A DNA stretch of 64,000 nucleotides from G965229605 sp965229605 (GTDB taxonomy: Bacteria; Pseudomonadota; Alphaproteobacteria; CBDDJK01), in contig OZ245892.1 in the NCBI GenBank assembly GCA_965229605.1, positions 1,612,001 through 1,676,000 on the forward strand. Direction: 5' to 3'. The notes below the pieces were generated by a model. The model saw only the letters and a list, made by a program, of their open reading frames with translations, had not been told where the DNA came from and searched no databases. The first letter of the stretch is position 1; the number at the start of each line of letters is the position of its first letter. Below, piece after piece: positions 9,072 to 18,239 of the stretch. Position numbers and translations under genes: made by a program.

Positions 9072-9449
9072 TCAAGCAGCAGCACCTGTGGCGAGTTCAG
9101 TGACAGCCGCGATGATATCGGCATTGGCAAAAGGCTTGGTGATAAATTTATTGGCCCCGCATTCAAGCGCCGTGCGCCGGTCTTCGCGTTGCCCCTTGGC
9201 TGTAAGCATTAAAACAGGCACATGCGCGGTCTTTTCATCAGCACGGAGTCGACGCAGGATTTCATAGCCATCCAGGCCCGGCATCATCACATCCAGCACC
9301 ATGACATCGGGTGGACGCTCCAGCACAGCGGCCCAGGCCTGCTGACCATCAGACTGCACGCCGACTTCAAAGCCTGCGCGCTCCAGCACGAAGGACAAGG
9401 ATGTCACGATATTCGGTTCATCTTCAGCCAATAAAACATAGGCGGTCAT
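9072..9449 (-). CDS. Single-domain response regulator (receiver only)
   Basis: A CheY-like receiver of 125 residues with no output domain. The acidic pocket (AEDEP), phospho-acceptor Asp53 in VLDVMMPGLDG and Lys in FITKPF are present. The ATG at 9449 has a GAGGGG ribosome site and removes four extra residues of the longer frame. No histidine kinase is nearby, so the partner is unknown. Such orphan receivers act in phosphorelays or chemotaxis-like pathways. Confidence 0.92.
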   Translation of the reverse strand: MTAYVLLAEDEPNIVTSLSFVLERAGFEVGVQSDGQQAWAAVLERPPDVMVLDVMMPGLDGYEILRRLRADEKTAHVPVLMLTAKGQREDRRTALECGANKFITKPFANADIIAAVTELATGAAA

Positions 9450-9470
9450 TTGCCCCTCCATCCCGTGCTT

Positions 9471-9488
9471 TTAGGGTCCTGACCCTAA
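9471..9488. repeat. 18-bp palindrome identical to the MITE terminus
   Basis: The palindrome TTAGGGTC-CT-GACCCTAA has 8-bp arms. Its 15 bases at 9474-9488 are identical to 1281-1295, the outer end of the right inverted repeat of the 856-1295 element. It lies just upstream of the response regulator and 166 bp before aspS. It could be a solo end or excision scar of a related element, or a protein-binding site; no other part of the element is visible here. Confidence 0.6.
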
Positions 9489-9654
9489 GCCTTTCTTGCC
9501 TATACAATAACAAAACAATAGCCAAAAACCGCGACAGGGGCAAATTGAATTATCTGGCAGATGAAAAGCGACTTGAAACAGATCGGGCGAATCACGCTAA
9601 TAGGCATATAAAATTATGCGGATCGCGTATAGAGAATAGAAAGGTGGTCAGTTT

Positions 9655-11439
9655 ATGCATGTTTATCGCACGCATCATTGTGCAGAATTACGCGCACAGG
9701 ATGCAGGTTCGAAGGCTCGTCTGTCCGGGTGGGTTCATCGCAAGCGCAACCACGGGCAGCTTCTTTTTATCGACCTGCGCGACCATCACGGATTGACGCA
9801 GTCTGTTGTTGATACGGAGAGCCCGCTGTTTGAAGAACTTGAGGCCTTGAGTCTGGAATCTGTGATCACTGTGACGGGTCAGGTGATTGACCGCACGCCG
9901 GAGACGGTGAATCCTGCCCTGCCGACGGGGGCTGTTGAGTTGCGGATTGAAGGTTTTGAGGTTCAGTCCCGGGCCAATCCCCTGCCGATGCCGGTTAATC
10001 AGGATGCGGGCTATCCTGAGGATATCCGGCTGCGTTACCGGTTTCTTGATTTAAGGCGGCCAGATTTGCATGACCAGATTGTGTTGCGCTCCAGGGTTAT
10101 TGGCTATTTGCGCCAGCGCATGGGAGAGGCCGGATTTCTGGAGTATCAAACCCCGATCCTGACAGCTTCCAGCCCGGAAGGGGCGCGCGATTTTCTAGTG
10201 CCAAGCCGCATACATCCCGGGCAGTTTTATGCCCTGCCGCAGGCCCCGCAGCAATTCAAGCAATTATTGATGATTGCCGGTTTTGACCGTTATTTTCAGA
10301 TTGCGCCTTGTTTTCGTGATGAGGATTCGCGGGCAGACCGCAGCCCCGGGGAGTTTTACCAGCTTGACTTTGAAATGAGTTTTGTCACGCAGGACGATGT
10401 TTTTGAAGCGATTGAGCCGGTTCTGTATGATACATTTTCAACCTTTGCCAATGGCCGCACGGTTAGTCCGGCACCTTTTGTCCGCATTCCCTACCGGGAG
10501 GCCCTGGCCCGCTATGGAAGTGACAAGCCTGATTTGCGCAATCCCCTGACCCTTTGCGATGTCAGTGAAGTCTTTAAGGACAGCAGCTTCAAGGTTTTTG
10601 CGGGCATTGTTGCCAAAGGCGGGGAGGTTCAGGCGGTTCTGGCCAAAGGGGCTGGCGAGCAACCACGCAAATTCTTTGATGATCTGAACAGCTGGGCCAG
10701 AACGCTGGAGCAGCCGGGCCTTGGCTATATTGCCTGGAAAGCAGACGGGACTGCAGCCGGGCCGATTGCCAAAAACCTTTCCGAAGACTCGCTGAAATCA
10801 CTTGAAAAAACCCTTGGAGCCACCCCCGGTGATGCCGTTTTCTTTGCCGCCGGTCCAAAACAGGGAGACGCCACCAAGCTCTTTGCCGGGCAAATTCGCA
10901 CACGGCTTGGCACTTTGCTTGACCTGATTGATCCAGAACATTTTGCCTTTTGCTGGATTGTTGATTTCCCGATGTTTGAATGGGACGAAACCGCCCAAAA
11001 GATTGATTTTTCGCATAATCCCTTTTCCATGCCGCAAGGCGGGCTGAAAGCCCTGCAAGAGCAAGACCCGCTGGATATTCTGGCCTATCAATATGACATT
11101 GTGTGTAACGGCATTGAACTTTCCTCCGGGGCTATTCGGAACCATTTGCCCGAGGTCATGTATAAAGCCTTTGAAATTGCCGGGCATGACCCGGCGGTTG
11201 TGGACACACGATTTGGCGGCATGATTAATGCTCTCAAACTTGGGGCCCCGCCGCATGGCGGCTCGGCTCCCGGGATTGACCGGATTGTCATGCTGCTGGC
11301 CGGAGCCTCCAATATCCGCGAGATTATTGCCTTCCCGATGAATCAGACGGCGCAGGATTTAATGATGGGGGCCCCTGCGCCAGTGTCAGAGCGTCAGTTG
11401 CGCGATGTCCATATTTCGCTTGATATCAAGGACACATGA
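9655..11439 (+). CDS. aspS: Aspartyl-tRNA synthetase
   Basis: Class II aminoacyl-tRNA synthetase charging tRNA-Asp (many alphaproteobacterial forms also charge tRNA-Asn; not decidable here). The 594-residue bacterial-type protein has the N-terminal OB fold (LSGWVHRKRNHG), motif 2 in FRDEDSRADRSPGEFYQLD and motif 3 in GSAPGIDRIVMLLAG. The bacterial GAD insertion domain lies in between. The stop overlaps the next start by ATGA, suggesting translational coupling with the TPR gene. Confidence 0.97.
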   Translation: MHVYRTHHCAELRAQDAGSKARLSGWVHRKRNHGQLLFIDLRDHHGLTQSVVDTESPLFEELEALSLESVITVTGQVIDRTPETVNPALPTGAVELRIEGFEVQSRANPLPMPVNQDAGYPEDIRLRYRFLDLRRPDLHDQIVLRSRVIGYLRQRMGEAGFLEYQTPILTASSPEGARDFLVPSRIHPGQFYALPQAPQQFKQLLMIAGFDRYFQIAPCFRDEDSRADRSPGEFYQLDFEMSFVTQDDVFEAIEPVLYDTFSTFANGRTVSPAPFVRIPYREALARYGSDKPDLRNPLTLCDVSEVFKDSSFKVFAGIVAKGGEVQAVLAKGAGEQPRKFFDDLNSWARTLEQPGLGYIAWKADGTAAGPIAKNLSEDSLKSLEKTLGATPGDAVFFAAGPKQGDATKLFAGQIRTRLGTLLDLIDPEHFAFCWIVDFPMFEWDETAQKIDFSHNPFSMPQGGLKALQEQDPLDILAYQYDIVCNGIELSSGAIRNHLPEVMYKAFEIAGHDPAVVDTRFGGMINALKLGAPPHGGSAPGIDRIVMLLAGASNIREIIAFPMNQTAQDLMMGAPAPVSERQLRDVHISLDIKDT

Positions 11440-14111
11440 GCCCGCTTCCTTCCCCCAGCCCCGTTATCACCCAGATTGAAGGCATGATCCGTAAAGGGGA
11501 GATGCAGCAGGCTATTCAGGCTGGCAGCGCAGCCCTTAAAGCGGTTTCACAGCCAAAGCGCACTAAAGCGTCTTCCAACCGGGTCCCGCCACGGCGAAAA
11601 ATACCCAAGGGCGGGCGCAAGAAAAATCCGCAAGCCCCTCAAAACCAAGCCAGTCAGCCAGAGGTCAGGCTGGATAAAGATCAACGCCAGCATGTCGCCT
11701 TTCTGGTGGCGGTTGCACAAGCCAATCTTGATGGCGGCAAGAAGACTCCAAAGGGAATCGAGGCTCTGCATGAACTGGTTGATATAGAATCGCCCTACCC
11801 GCCAGCCGCCGAGGCTCTGGGGCAATATTATTATAAAACCAGCGATCACGAGAAGACCATACGCTATTATGAAATAGCCATCAGCCAAGCGAAGAAAGTA
11901 ACTGAATCGCATTTCCATCTTGCAAGTGCCTATTTTAACAGCGGGAATGCAACGCAGGCTCTGAAGTGGCTGGCCCCTTATCTGGAGAAAAATCCTGATA
12001 AAATCGATGCCTGTATCCTGAAAGGGCAAGCGCATAACTTGCTTGGCCAGTCGGCCGAGGCCCTTGCCGCTTTTGAAAATGTCTTGAAGCAAGCCCCAAA
12101 AAATCAGCGCGCGCTCTATCTTCATGCGCTGGTTGCGCAAAAAATGGACAAGTCGGAACTGGTCATACAAAGCTGCCGGACGGCTCTAGCACTATCGCCC
12201 GGCAATGCTCAGATGTGGATGATGTTGGGCCTCGCCCTGCATAATCTGAACGATCAAAAAGCCGCCTATCTTGCAAATAATAAAGTCCGAAAGCTCACAC
12301 GCAAAGACAACCGGACAGTCTATAATCAGGCCCGCCTGAATTGTGTGCGATTGCTTAACCTTATCGGAAAGCCAAAATTGGGACTGGCCATCTTCCTGCG
12401 CCAGGCCCGACTTGAACCGGTGACCAATAAATCGACCATGGATTTGGCCTATCAGGCCTATCGGGCCTCCAGCCGCGATATCGCGCTTGGCAGCTTGCAG
12501 GAAAAAATTGATCAGGGCAGTGACTACCCGGAATTTTTCCTCTTGCTGGGACGTTTGCAAAATCAGTCTGGCGATTTCACGGATGCTCAAAAAACCCTTG
12601 AAGCCGGGTTAAAAATACACCCGAAACATGCTCTGATGCGGATCAGGCTGGTAGAATCTTTCCTTGGCCGCAAGATGAATGAAGAAGCCGCACAGATTCT
12701 TGATGGATTTTCTAAAGACGATATCGCCGCTCTGGAGCCAGATGTGCGGATTCATTATTTTCTGCGCCGACGCACGCTGCTGTCACGCTATCCCGATAAA
12801 AAAGCCGAAGCCGCTGATATGCTCGATCATGCCCTTGGCACCGACCCGCAGGCAATGGATGCCTGGTTCGGGCGGGCCTTTGCCTATGATGCCGAACGCC
12901 GCTATGGCGCAAGCTTGGCGGTCTGTGATGAAAATGCCCGCCGCTTCCCCAATCAGGTTGAAACCTATGTTGCGCGTGGTCATGCTTTAAGCCACCTCAA
13001 TTTAGCCTCGGTATCCGTGCGTGACCTTGATCGCGGGCTGGCCCTTGACCCCAATTCAGTCAATGTCCATCGCAATATGTCGATCAGTAAATTGATGCTG
13101 CAAGACTATCCGCAGGGATTTTACGAATTTGACTGGCGGTGGAAAATGACAAACGATGGCAACTCAAATGCCATCAACACTCGCCAGCGACTTAAAGCCC
13201 CGCCCCTGACCAACCCGGAAGACGCACGCGGCAAGATTGTGCTGCTTTATGGCGAACAGGGCAACGGCGATGTCATCCAGTTTCTACGCTATGTGCCTGT
13301 CCTCGCCAGTTACGGGGCCACCATATGGATGATGGTTCAAAAAGTATATACCGGGATTTTACCGCTTCTTAAAAATTTCCCCGGCATAAAAGTCGTCTTG
13401 AAAGGTGAAACCCCCACCGATGATTTACGCTATGATTATCATGCCTCCCTGATGGACCTGCCGGGGCTTTTTGCAACCACACTGGACAATATCCCGCCGC
13501 CTGTTCCCTTTTACATTGACCCGGAGCGAAAAGAAAAATGGCGCAGCCGACTAAGCAGCTTGCCTGATCTTGGACCAAGAGTCGGGCTGGTCTGTGAAAG
13601 CGGGAAAGGATTTCTCAATAATATGCTGCGCTCCATCGGATTTGAGAATTTTCGCCCTCTTTTCGATATGCCGGTTCACTATATCTGTCTGCAAAAAGAC
13701 ATCGCGCCAGAAGACCGCGAATGGCTGGATAAAATTCCAAACCTTTCCATTATCGGACCGGAATTTGAAAATTTTGCCGATACAGCTGCCGTCATCGAAG
13801 AATTAAATCTGGTGATTTCAACCTGCACCTCAACCGCGCATCTTGCCATGACTCAAGGGGTCGCAACCATGACCATGCAGCCCTGGCGTGGCGACTGGCG
13901 CTGGGGCCTGCAAAGCCAAAAAAGTCTATGGTATGAAAGTGCCACGCTTGTCCGTCAACATCGCTCCCGCGACTGGTCAGCCGTCCTTGATCTCTTGCGC
14001 GGCAAGCTCTGGCGATGGATCGATGCAGGCTGCCCAAAGACACTGCCCGACCCCTTTGCTGTCAAGAGCGTACACATAGACGCCACCCTGCCTGACAATC
14101 AACATGCCTGA
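11436..14111 (+). CDS. TPR protein with C-terminal glycosyltransferase-like domain
   Basis: An 891-residue protein. After a basic, Pro- and Lys-rich N-terminal stretch (about residues 40-80), degenerate tetratricopeptide repeats run to about residue 570. The last ~300 residues contain LLYGEQGNGDVIQFLRYVPVL and later TCTSTAHLAMTQGV. This pattern is familiar from TPR proteins with a GT9-like (ADP-heptose transferase superfamily) domain. No signal peptide or membrane segment is seen, so a cytoplasmic role in surface glycan or protein glycosylation is possible. It overlaps aspS by four bases. Domain assignment is from motif recognition; donor and acceptor are unknown. Confidence 0.78.
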   Translation: MSPLPSPSPVITQIEGMIRKGEMQQAIQAGSAALKAVSQPKRTKASSNRVPPRRKIPKGGRKKNPQAPQNQASQPEVRLDKDQRQHVAFLVAVAQANLDGGKKTPKGIEALHELVDIESPYPPAAEALGQYYYKTSDHEKTIRYYEIAISQAKKVTESHFHLASAYFNSGNATQALKWLAPYLEKNPDKIDACILKGQAHNLLGQSAEALAAFENVLKQAPKNQRALYLHALVAQKMDKSELVIQSCRTALALSPGNAQMWMMLGLALHNLNDQKAAYLANNKVRKLTRKDNRTVYNQARLNCVRLLNLIGKPKLGLAIFLRQARLEPVTNKSTMDLAYQAYRASSRDIALGSLQEKIDQGSDYPEFFLLLGRLQNQSGDFTDAQKTLEAGLKIHPKHALMRIRLVESFLGRKMNEEAAQILDGFSKDDIAALEPDVRIHYFLRRRTLLSRYPDKKAEAADMLDHALGTDPQAMDAWFGRAFAYDAERRYGASLAVCDENARRFPNQVETYVARGHALSHLNLASVSVRDLDRGLALDPNSVNVHRNMSISKLMLQDYPQGFYEFDWRWKMTNDGNSNAINTRQRLKAPPLTNPEDARGKIVLLYGEQGNGDVIQFLRYVPVLASYGATIWMMVQKVYTGILPLLKNFPGIKVVLKGETPTDDLRYDYHASLMDLPGLFATTLDNIPPPVPFYIDPERKEKWRSRLSSLPDLGPRVGLVCESGKGFLNNMLRSIGFENFRPLFDMPVHYICLQKDIAPEDREWLDKIPNLSIIGPEFENFADTAAVIEELNLVISTCTSTAHLAMTQGVATMTMQPWRGDWRWGLQSQKSLWYESATLVRQHRSRDWSAVLDLLRGKLWRWIDAGCPKTLPDPFAVKSVHIDATLPDNQHA

Positions 14112-14807
14112 TTGAAACTATTAAAAAAATTGCCTGTTCTATGGAAGCGCATTACTTGCTCTATTGCATCTTTTGCGTAAAAAAACTTAAAAATCAATAG
14201 CTTTACCCATGCCATAAAATTTCTTTTTCTTGCCCAAAAATCGATTTTGCTTTATTTCCAATAGACTGGACAGGTGAGTCAAATGAGACAATATCTGTCA
14301 ACAGTAATTATTACTGATTCCACAAAATATGATCCTTGATCGATTCAGCCCCCCCTTTTATATATGACCTATTGCAGTCAGATGGTGTCGAACAAAAGCA
14401 GATGCAGAGCAAAAGCAAAGCAAATGCGGGGGTCGAACAAAGACGCAAATAGTGTATAGGCAACGCCCAATCTTGCAAGAAATGATGCACAGACGGGCCA
14501 TGGACCTGACACGAAAAAACTATACTATGTATTCAATATATGCGCGGTATTCAACGTGCATAGCAAGACATGTGGGGTGTCTGAGATAGAGATTATAAGT
14601 CATGCGGGCTAATCACCTGCATTGCACAGGTTTAGTTTGCTTATAATATATTAATGCACCCGGGTTTTGCTGGTCTGATATTTAATGCCGCAAAGCAGGT
14701 GCTGACACACGATAACACATAAAGGGGCAACACCCGTTTGGCCGGTTTTTACCGGTGATCGGGAAGGGCGAAGCTGTATCGCTCGTTTAGGAAGGGATGG
14801 TGACGCA
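14112..14807 (+). promoter_or_regulatory. 700-bp upstream region of dnaA with clustered GANTC sites
   Basis: An AT-rich non-coding interval before dnaA. Three GANTC sites, the target of CcrM encoded at 57281-58387, lie within 71 bp (14276-14280, 14316-14320, 14342-14346). A GTCGAACAAA motif occurs twice around 14387-14430. I found no exact TTATNCACA DnaA box, so there is no support for a chromosomal origin. No ORF of note is present; a small RNA cannot be excluded. The ribosome site for dnaA is the GGAAGGGATG stretch just before 14808. Confidence 0.5.
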
Positions 14808-16667
14808 ATGTCTCCAGAAAACAGACAAATGCTCAGGACTCATGTTCACACTGAAACAGGAGACACGGGTTCACCTGTCAATCTGTCTGCCGACCCGCCT
14901 GTTCCGCCTTCTTCAATTCCTTACCAACCCCTTGATCCTGCTAACCCAGCCCAAAAAACTTCTCTCCCTAACATCGAATATACTAACATTGAATATAAAG
15001 GCATCAACGATAAAGAGATCGAAGACGTTGCCTCTATTCGTGAAAAAATTTCTGCCGGAAAGAACAAGTTCTCACCTGATCCTATATCGCCGGGCGACTT
15101 ATTAGGCGCCTGGAAGCTTGCGGCCTATAAACTGAGCGGAGAATTCAGCCGTGCCACCGTAGACCGGGTTTTCTCCCAGCTCCAGCTACGCGACTATCGT
15201 GATGGAATTGTCATTCTGGAAACCCGGAACGAGCTGGCCTTGCGCAGTGCCCGCGATGTCCATCTTGAAACCATTGAATCGGCACTTCAAGATGCCTTTC
15301 CCGGCACGCACCCTGTCAAGGGCGTGGACATTATCCTGGCCCCTCCGCGGCAGGCTGACGCAAATAACCCGGATGCACAGCTTATTCGGGCAGAAAATGC
15401 AGGCAAAGTCTTTACATTTCCTCCACATGGCGGGATGAATAACGGCTATGCGGCTCCGGCAGCAAACCTGCCCGGATCAGCGCGTGCAAAAACCCGCCGC
15501 TCCAGTCGCTTCTATATGCCGTCGCCTTTTTCTGAAGAAGACCCGCTTTATGCCGTCTATGCCCCGCTGGCGCACCCTCTTTTGCCGCGTCACCGGTTTG
15601 ATCACTTCATTATTGATGATACAAATCTGCTCCCCCATACAGTCGCCAAGCGTGCCGCTCTGGACAGTGAAAGCGATGACTTCAGCCCCCTGATTTTTCA
15701 TGGCGCCTCCGGTGTCGGGAAAACCCACCTGTTGCAGGCCATTGCCTATGAATTGGGAACCCACCATCCCGATGTCCCGACCATCTGTTTTCAAGCAAAT
15801 ATCTTCAAGCACCAGTTCTATATGGCCATAAAAAACCGCGATACCGTCAGTTTCCGCGAAATGTTGCGCCAATTTGAAGTCTTGATCATTGATGATCTGC
15901 ACCGAATGCGCGGACAGCATCGGGCCCTTGAAGAAATTATGAATATTCTCGATGAATTTAAAACAATGGGTAAAAGAGTTTATCTTGCACTCAACCAGCC
16001 CCTGCACGAATTACAGGATTTTCCAGAAGCCCTGCTGACTCGTCTGGCCGGAGGGATGACCCTTGAAATTAAAGCCCCGGGCCATGCCTTGAAGCTCAAG
16101 GCGTTAAAACTTGAAGCCGAACGGCTTGGGCTTGCTTCAGTAATCCGGCCCGAAATCTATGATATGATCGTTCAGGAAACACAAGGCGGCGTGCGGGAAC
16201 TCTATTGTATCGCCGTGCGGATGCAGGGAATGCAGGACTACCTGACACAGATCAGTGGAAAAAGCCCCTATGATGCAAATCCTGCTCAAGATTCTGCTTC
16301 TGCCTACTGGACAAAAGAACGAGTCCTCTCCCTGATACAAGAACAGCAAGGCGAGGCAAGGCGGGTCAAAATGTCCGATATTCTTGCCTTATGTTCGCAA
16401 CGCTTTGGGGTGACCCGTCAGGCTTTATTCTCTCGCCAGCGGTCCAGAAATATTTCGCGCTGCCGCCATGTTGCTGCCTATCTGGCAAAAAATATGACCA
16501 GTAAATCCTTGCCGGAAATCGGGCGTGATCTTGGCGGGCTTGATCATACCAGCGTGCTTTATGCCTTGCGCCAGATGGCCAGGAAGATGGAAGACGATGC
16601 AAGTTTTCGCGACGAGGTCGAAGACCTTGCAAGACGGCTGCGCTACGGCATAAAATACGAAGAATAG
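14808..16667 (+). CDS. dnaA: Chromosomal replication initiator DnaA, divergent
   Basis: A 619-residue protein with full DnaA layout: domain I around residues 97-180, a linker, an AAA+ domain with Walker A GASGVGKT (299-306) and Walker B VLIIDDLH (358-365), and the C-terminal helix-turn-helix DNA-binding domain. It carries about 90 extra N-terminal residues that look disordered. The DnaA box-reading signature reads GGLDHTSV, where most DnaA proteins have GGRDHTTV; the surrounding SLPEIGRDLGG is conserved. An Arg at the arginine-finger position is kept (LLTRLAGG). fabD follows after 11 nt, while dnaN and recF are absent. It is presumably the cellular initiator, though a specialised paralogue cannot be ruled out. 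Confidence 0.88.
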   Translation: MSPENRQMLRTHVHTETGDTGSPVNLSADPPVPPSSIPYQPLDPANPAQKTSLPNIEYTNIEYKGINDKEIEDVASIREKISAGKNKFSPDPISPGDLLGAWKLAAYKLSGEFSRATVDRVFSQLQLRDYRDGIVILETRNELALRSARDVHLETIESALQDAFPGTHPVKGVDIILAPPRQADANNPDAQLIRAENAGKVFTFPPHGGMNNGYAAPAANLPGSARAKTRRSSRFYMPSPFSEEDPLYAVYAPLAHPLLPRHRFDHFIIDDTNLLPHTVAKRAALDSESDDFSPLIFHGASGVGKTHLLQAIAYELGTHHPDVPTICFQANIFKHQFYMAIKNRDTVSFREMLRQFEVLIIDDLHRMRGQHRALEEIMNILDEFKTMGKRVYLALNQPLHELQDFPEALLTRLAGGMTLEIKAPGHALKLKALKLEAERLGLASVIRPEIYDMIVQETQGGVRELYCIAVRMQGMQDYLTQISGKSPYDANPAQDSASAYWTKERVLSLIQEQQGEARRVKMSDILALCSQRFGVTRQALFSRQRSRNISRCRHVAAYLAKNMTSKSLPEIGRDLGGLDHTSVLYALRQMARKMEDDASFRDEVEDLARRLRYGIKYEE

Positions 16668-16678
16668 AGTCCTCTGCC

Positions 16679-17671
16679 ATGGCTTTGATGATGCTTGCCT
16701 TTCCGGGGCAGGGTTCGCAGGTTCCGGGGATGGCCCAGGCCTTTGCCGATGAATTTCAGGCTGCCCGCGAGGTGCTGCAGGAAGTTGATGATGCGCTGGA
16801 TCAGCACCTCAGTCGGCTTATGCACGATGGCCCGATGGAGGAATTGACCTTGACCGAGAATGCCCAGCCAGCCTTGATGGCGGCCTCGCTGGCGGCGGTG
16901 CGGGTTATTGAGTCTGAAACTTCAAGCCCGCTTTCACAATTTGCGCAATGTGCGGCCGGGCATAGTCTGGGGGAATATAGTGCCTATGCCGCGCTTGGAA
17001 CCTTTAGCATCGGGGATACGGCGCGACTTTTGCGCCAGCGTGGACAAGCCATGCAACAGGCGGTTCCGCCCGGAGAAGGGGCAATGGCTGCGCTGATCGG
17101 GCTTTCGCCGGATCAGGTTGACGCGGTTGTTGCAGAGGTTATGGACGGGTCTGACAGCGGCGAAGTCCTGGCCTTTGCCAATGATAATGGCGGCGGACAA
17201 GCGGTGGTGAGCGGAACGGCCAAGGCGGTCGAGCGCGCGATGGCTCTGGCAAAGGAACAAGGGGCCAAGCGCGCCTTGCCGCTTAGCGTATCGGCGCCTT
17301 TTCACTGTGCATTGATGCAACCGGCAGCGCATATTATGGAGGAAGCCCTGGCACAAACGGCGATAGCAAATCCTTCTTTACCTGTTTACAGCAATGTGAC
17401 GGCTTCCCCGGTTAAAAAAACAGAGGATATTCCGCCCTTGCTGGTTGAGCAGGTGACAGGCCGTGTGCGCTGGCGAGAGTCTGTGTTGGCCATGACCGAC
17501 CATCTAAAGCAGCAAGCAGAAGAAGCGGATGAGGAAGCCAGCCCGCTTCTGGCCGAGTTGGGTACTGGCAAGGTTTTATCTGGCCTTGCCCGCCGGATTG
17601 CGCCGGAGCTCACAGGCTTTTCTGTGAGTGACCCGGAGGGGTTAAAGGTTTTCCTGAACCATATCGGCTGA
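16679..17671 (+). CDS. fabD: Malonyl-CoA:ACP transacylase
   Basis: Transfers malonyl from CoA to acyl carrier protein for fatty acid synthesis. The 330-residue protein has the N-terminal FPGQGSQ, the nucleophile Ser96 in AGHSLGEYSA, and the catalytic His in SAPFHCALM. It lies outside the usual fab cluster, following dnaA. Confidence 0.96.
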   Translation: MALMMLAFPGQGSQVPGMAQAFADEFQAAREVLQEVDDALDQHLSRLMHDGPMEELTLTENAQPALMAASLAAVRVIESETSSPLSQFAQCAAGHSLGEYSAYAALGTFSIGDTARLLRQRGQAMQQAVPPGEGAMAALIGLSPDQVDAVVAEVMDGSDSGEVLAFANDNGGGQAVVSGTAKAVERAMALAKEQGAKRALPLSVSAPFHCALMQPAAHIMEEALAQTAIANPSLPVYSNVTASPVKKTEDIPPLLVEQVTGRVRWRESVLAMTDHLKQQAEEADEEASPLLAELGTGKVLSGLARRIAPELTGFSVSDPEGLKVFLNHIG

Positions 17672-17691
17672 CCTGGTGCGCCCAACATGCG

Positions 17692-17713
17692 TGAATCTTA
17701 TAGCCCTGACCCC
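17692..17713. repeat. Degenerate copy of the MITE inverted-repeat end
   Basis: The ten bases 17692-17701 (TGAATCTTAT) are identical to 1271-1280, and CCTGACCC at 17705-17712 matches 1285-1292, with spacers of three versus four bases. It lies between fabD and rlmH, just upstream of the rlmH start. It looks like a remnant of one end of the same element family; no partner end is seen nearby. Confidence 0.5.
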
Positions 17714-17718
17714 GGATT

Positions 17719-18222
17719 ATGGATATCCGTATAATCGCCATTGGCAAGTTCAAGCGCGGGCCCGAGCGCGATCTTTTCACCCATTATGCCACCCGAATTG
17801 GCCATAAATCCGCAGGCGGACCAAACTGGTCCTGCACCTTGATCGAATGTCCAGAGCCTCAGGTTGCAGACAGTGAACGCCGATTCCGCGAAGCCGGGTT
17901 GATTGCTGACAAGCGGCGGCCTGTCACGCAACGCCCGGGCAAGCAGCGACCCCTTATGCCGCTTCTGGCCCTGGACGAGGGCGGAAAACAGGTCACCAGT
18001 ATCCAGCTGGCCAATCATCTGGAGCAATGGATGGAGTCTGGCGGCGTTGATATTGTGATTGGCGGGGCAGACGGGCTGGACCCGGCACTTGTTGAAAAAG
18101 CCGATCTGGTGATGGCTTTTGGGCGGGTGACCTGGCCGCATCTGCTGGTGCGCGGATTAATCGCCGAACAGCTTTATCGGGCCCGCATGATTCTGGCCAA
18201 TCACCCCTATCATCGGGCCTGA
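17719..18222 (+). CDS. rlmH: 23S rRNA pseudouridine-1915 N3-methyltransferase
   Basis: A SPOUT-fold methyltransferase acting on the 70S ribosome at helix 69. The 167-residue protein has the family signatures LLALDEGGKQ, DIVIGGADGLDP and the C-terminal NHPYHRA with the trefoil-knot AdoMet site. It is convergent with the MFS gene, which ends 17 nt away. Confidence 0.95.
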   Translation: MDIRIIAIGKFKRGPERDLFTHYATRIGHKSAGGPNWSCTLIECPEPQVADSERRFREAGLIADKRRPVTQRPGKQRPLMPLLALDEGGKQVTSIQLANHLEQWMESGGVDIVIGGADGLDPALVEKADLVMAFGRVTWPHLLVRGLIAEQLYRARMILANHPYHRA

Positions 18223-18239
18223 TATCAGCCTCCTGAATA

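Noticed and set aside
14112..14807. Possible chromosomal origin upstream of dnaA
   Set aside because: No exact DnaA boxes, no 13-mer AT cluster that stands out, and no dnaN, recF or hemE neighbour. The region is annotated only as regulatory.
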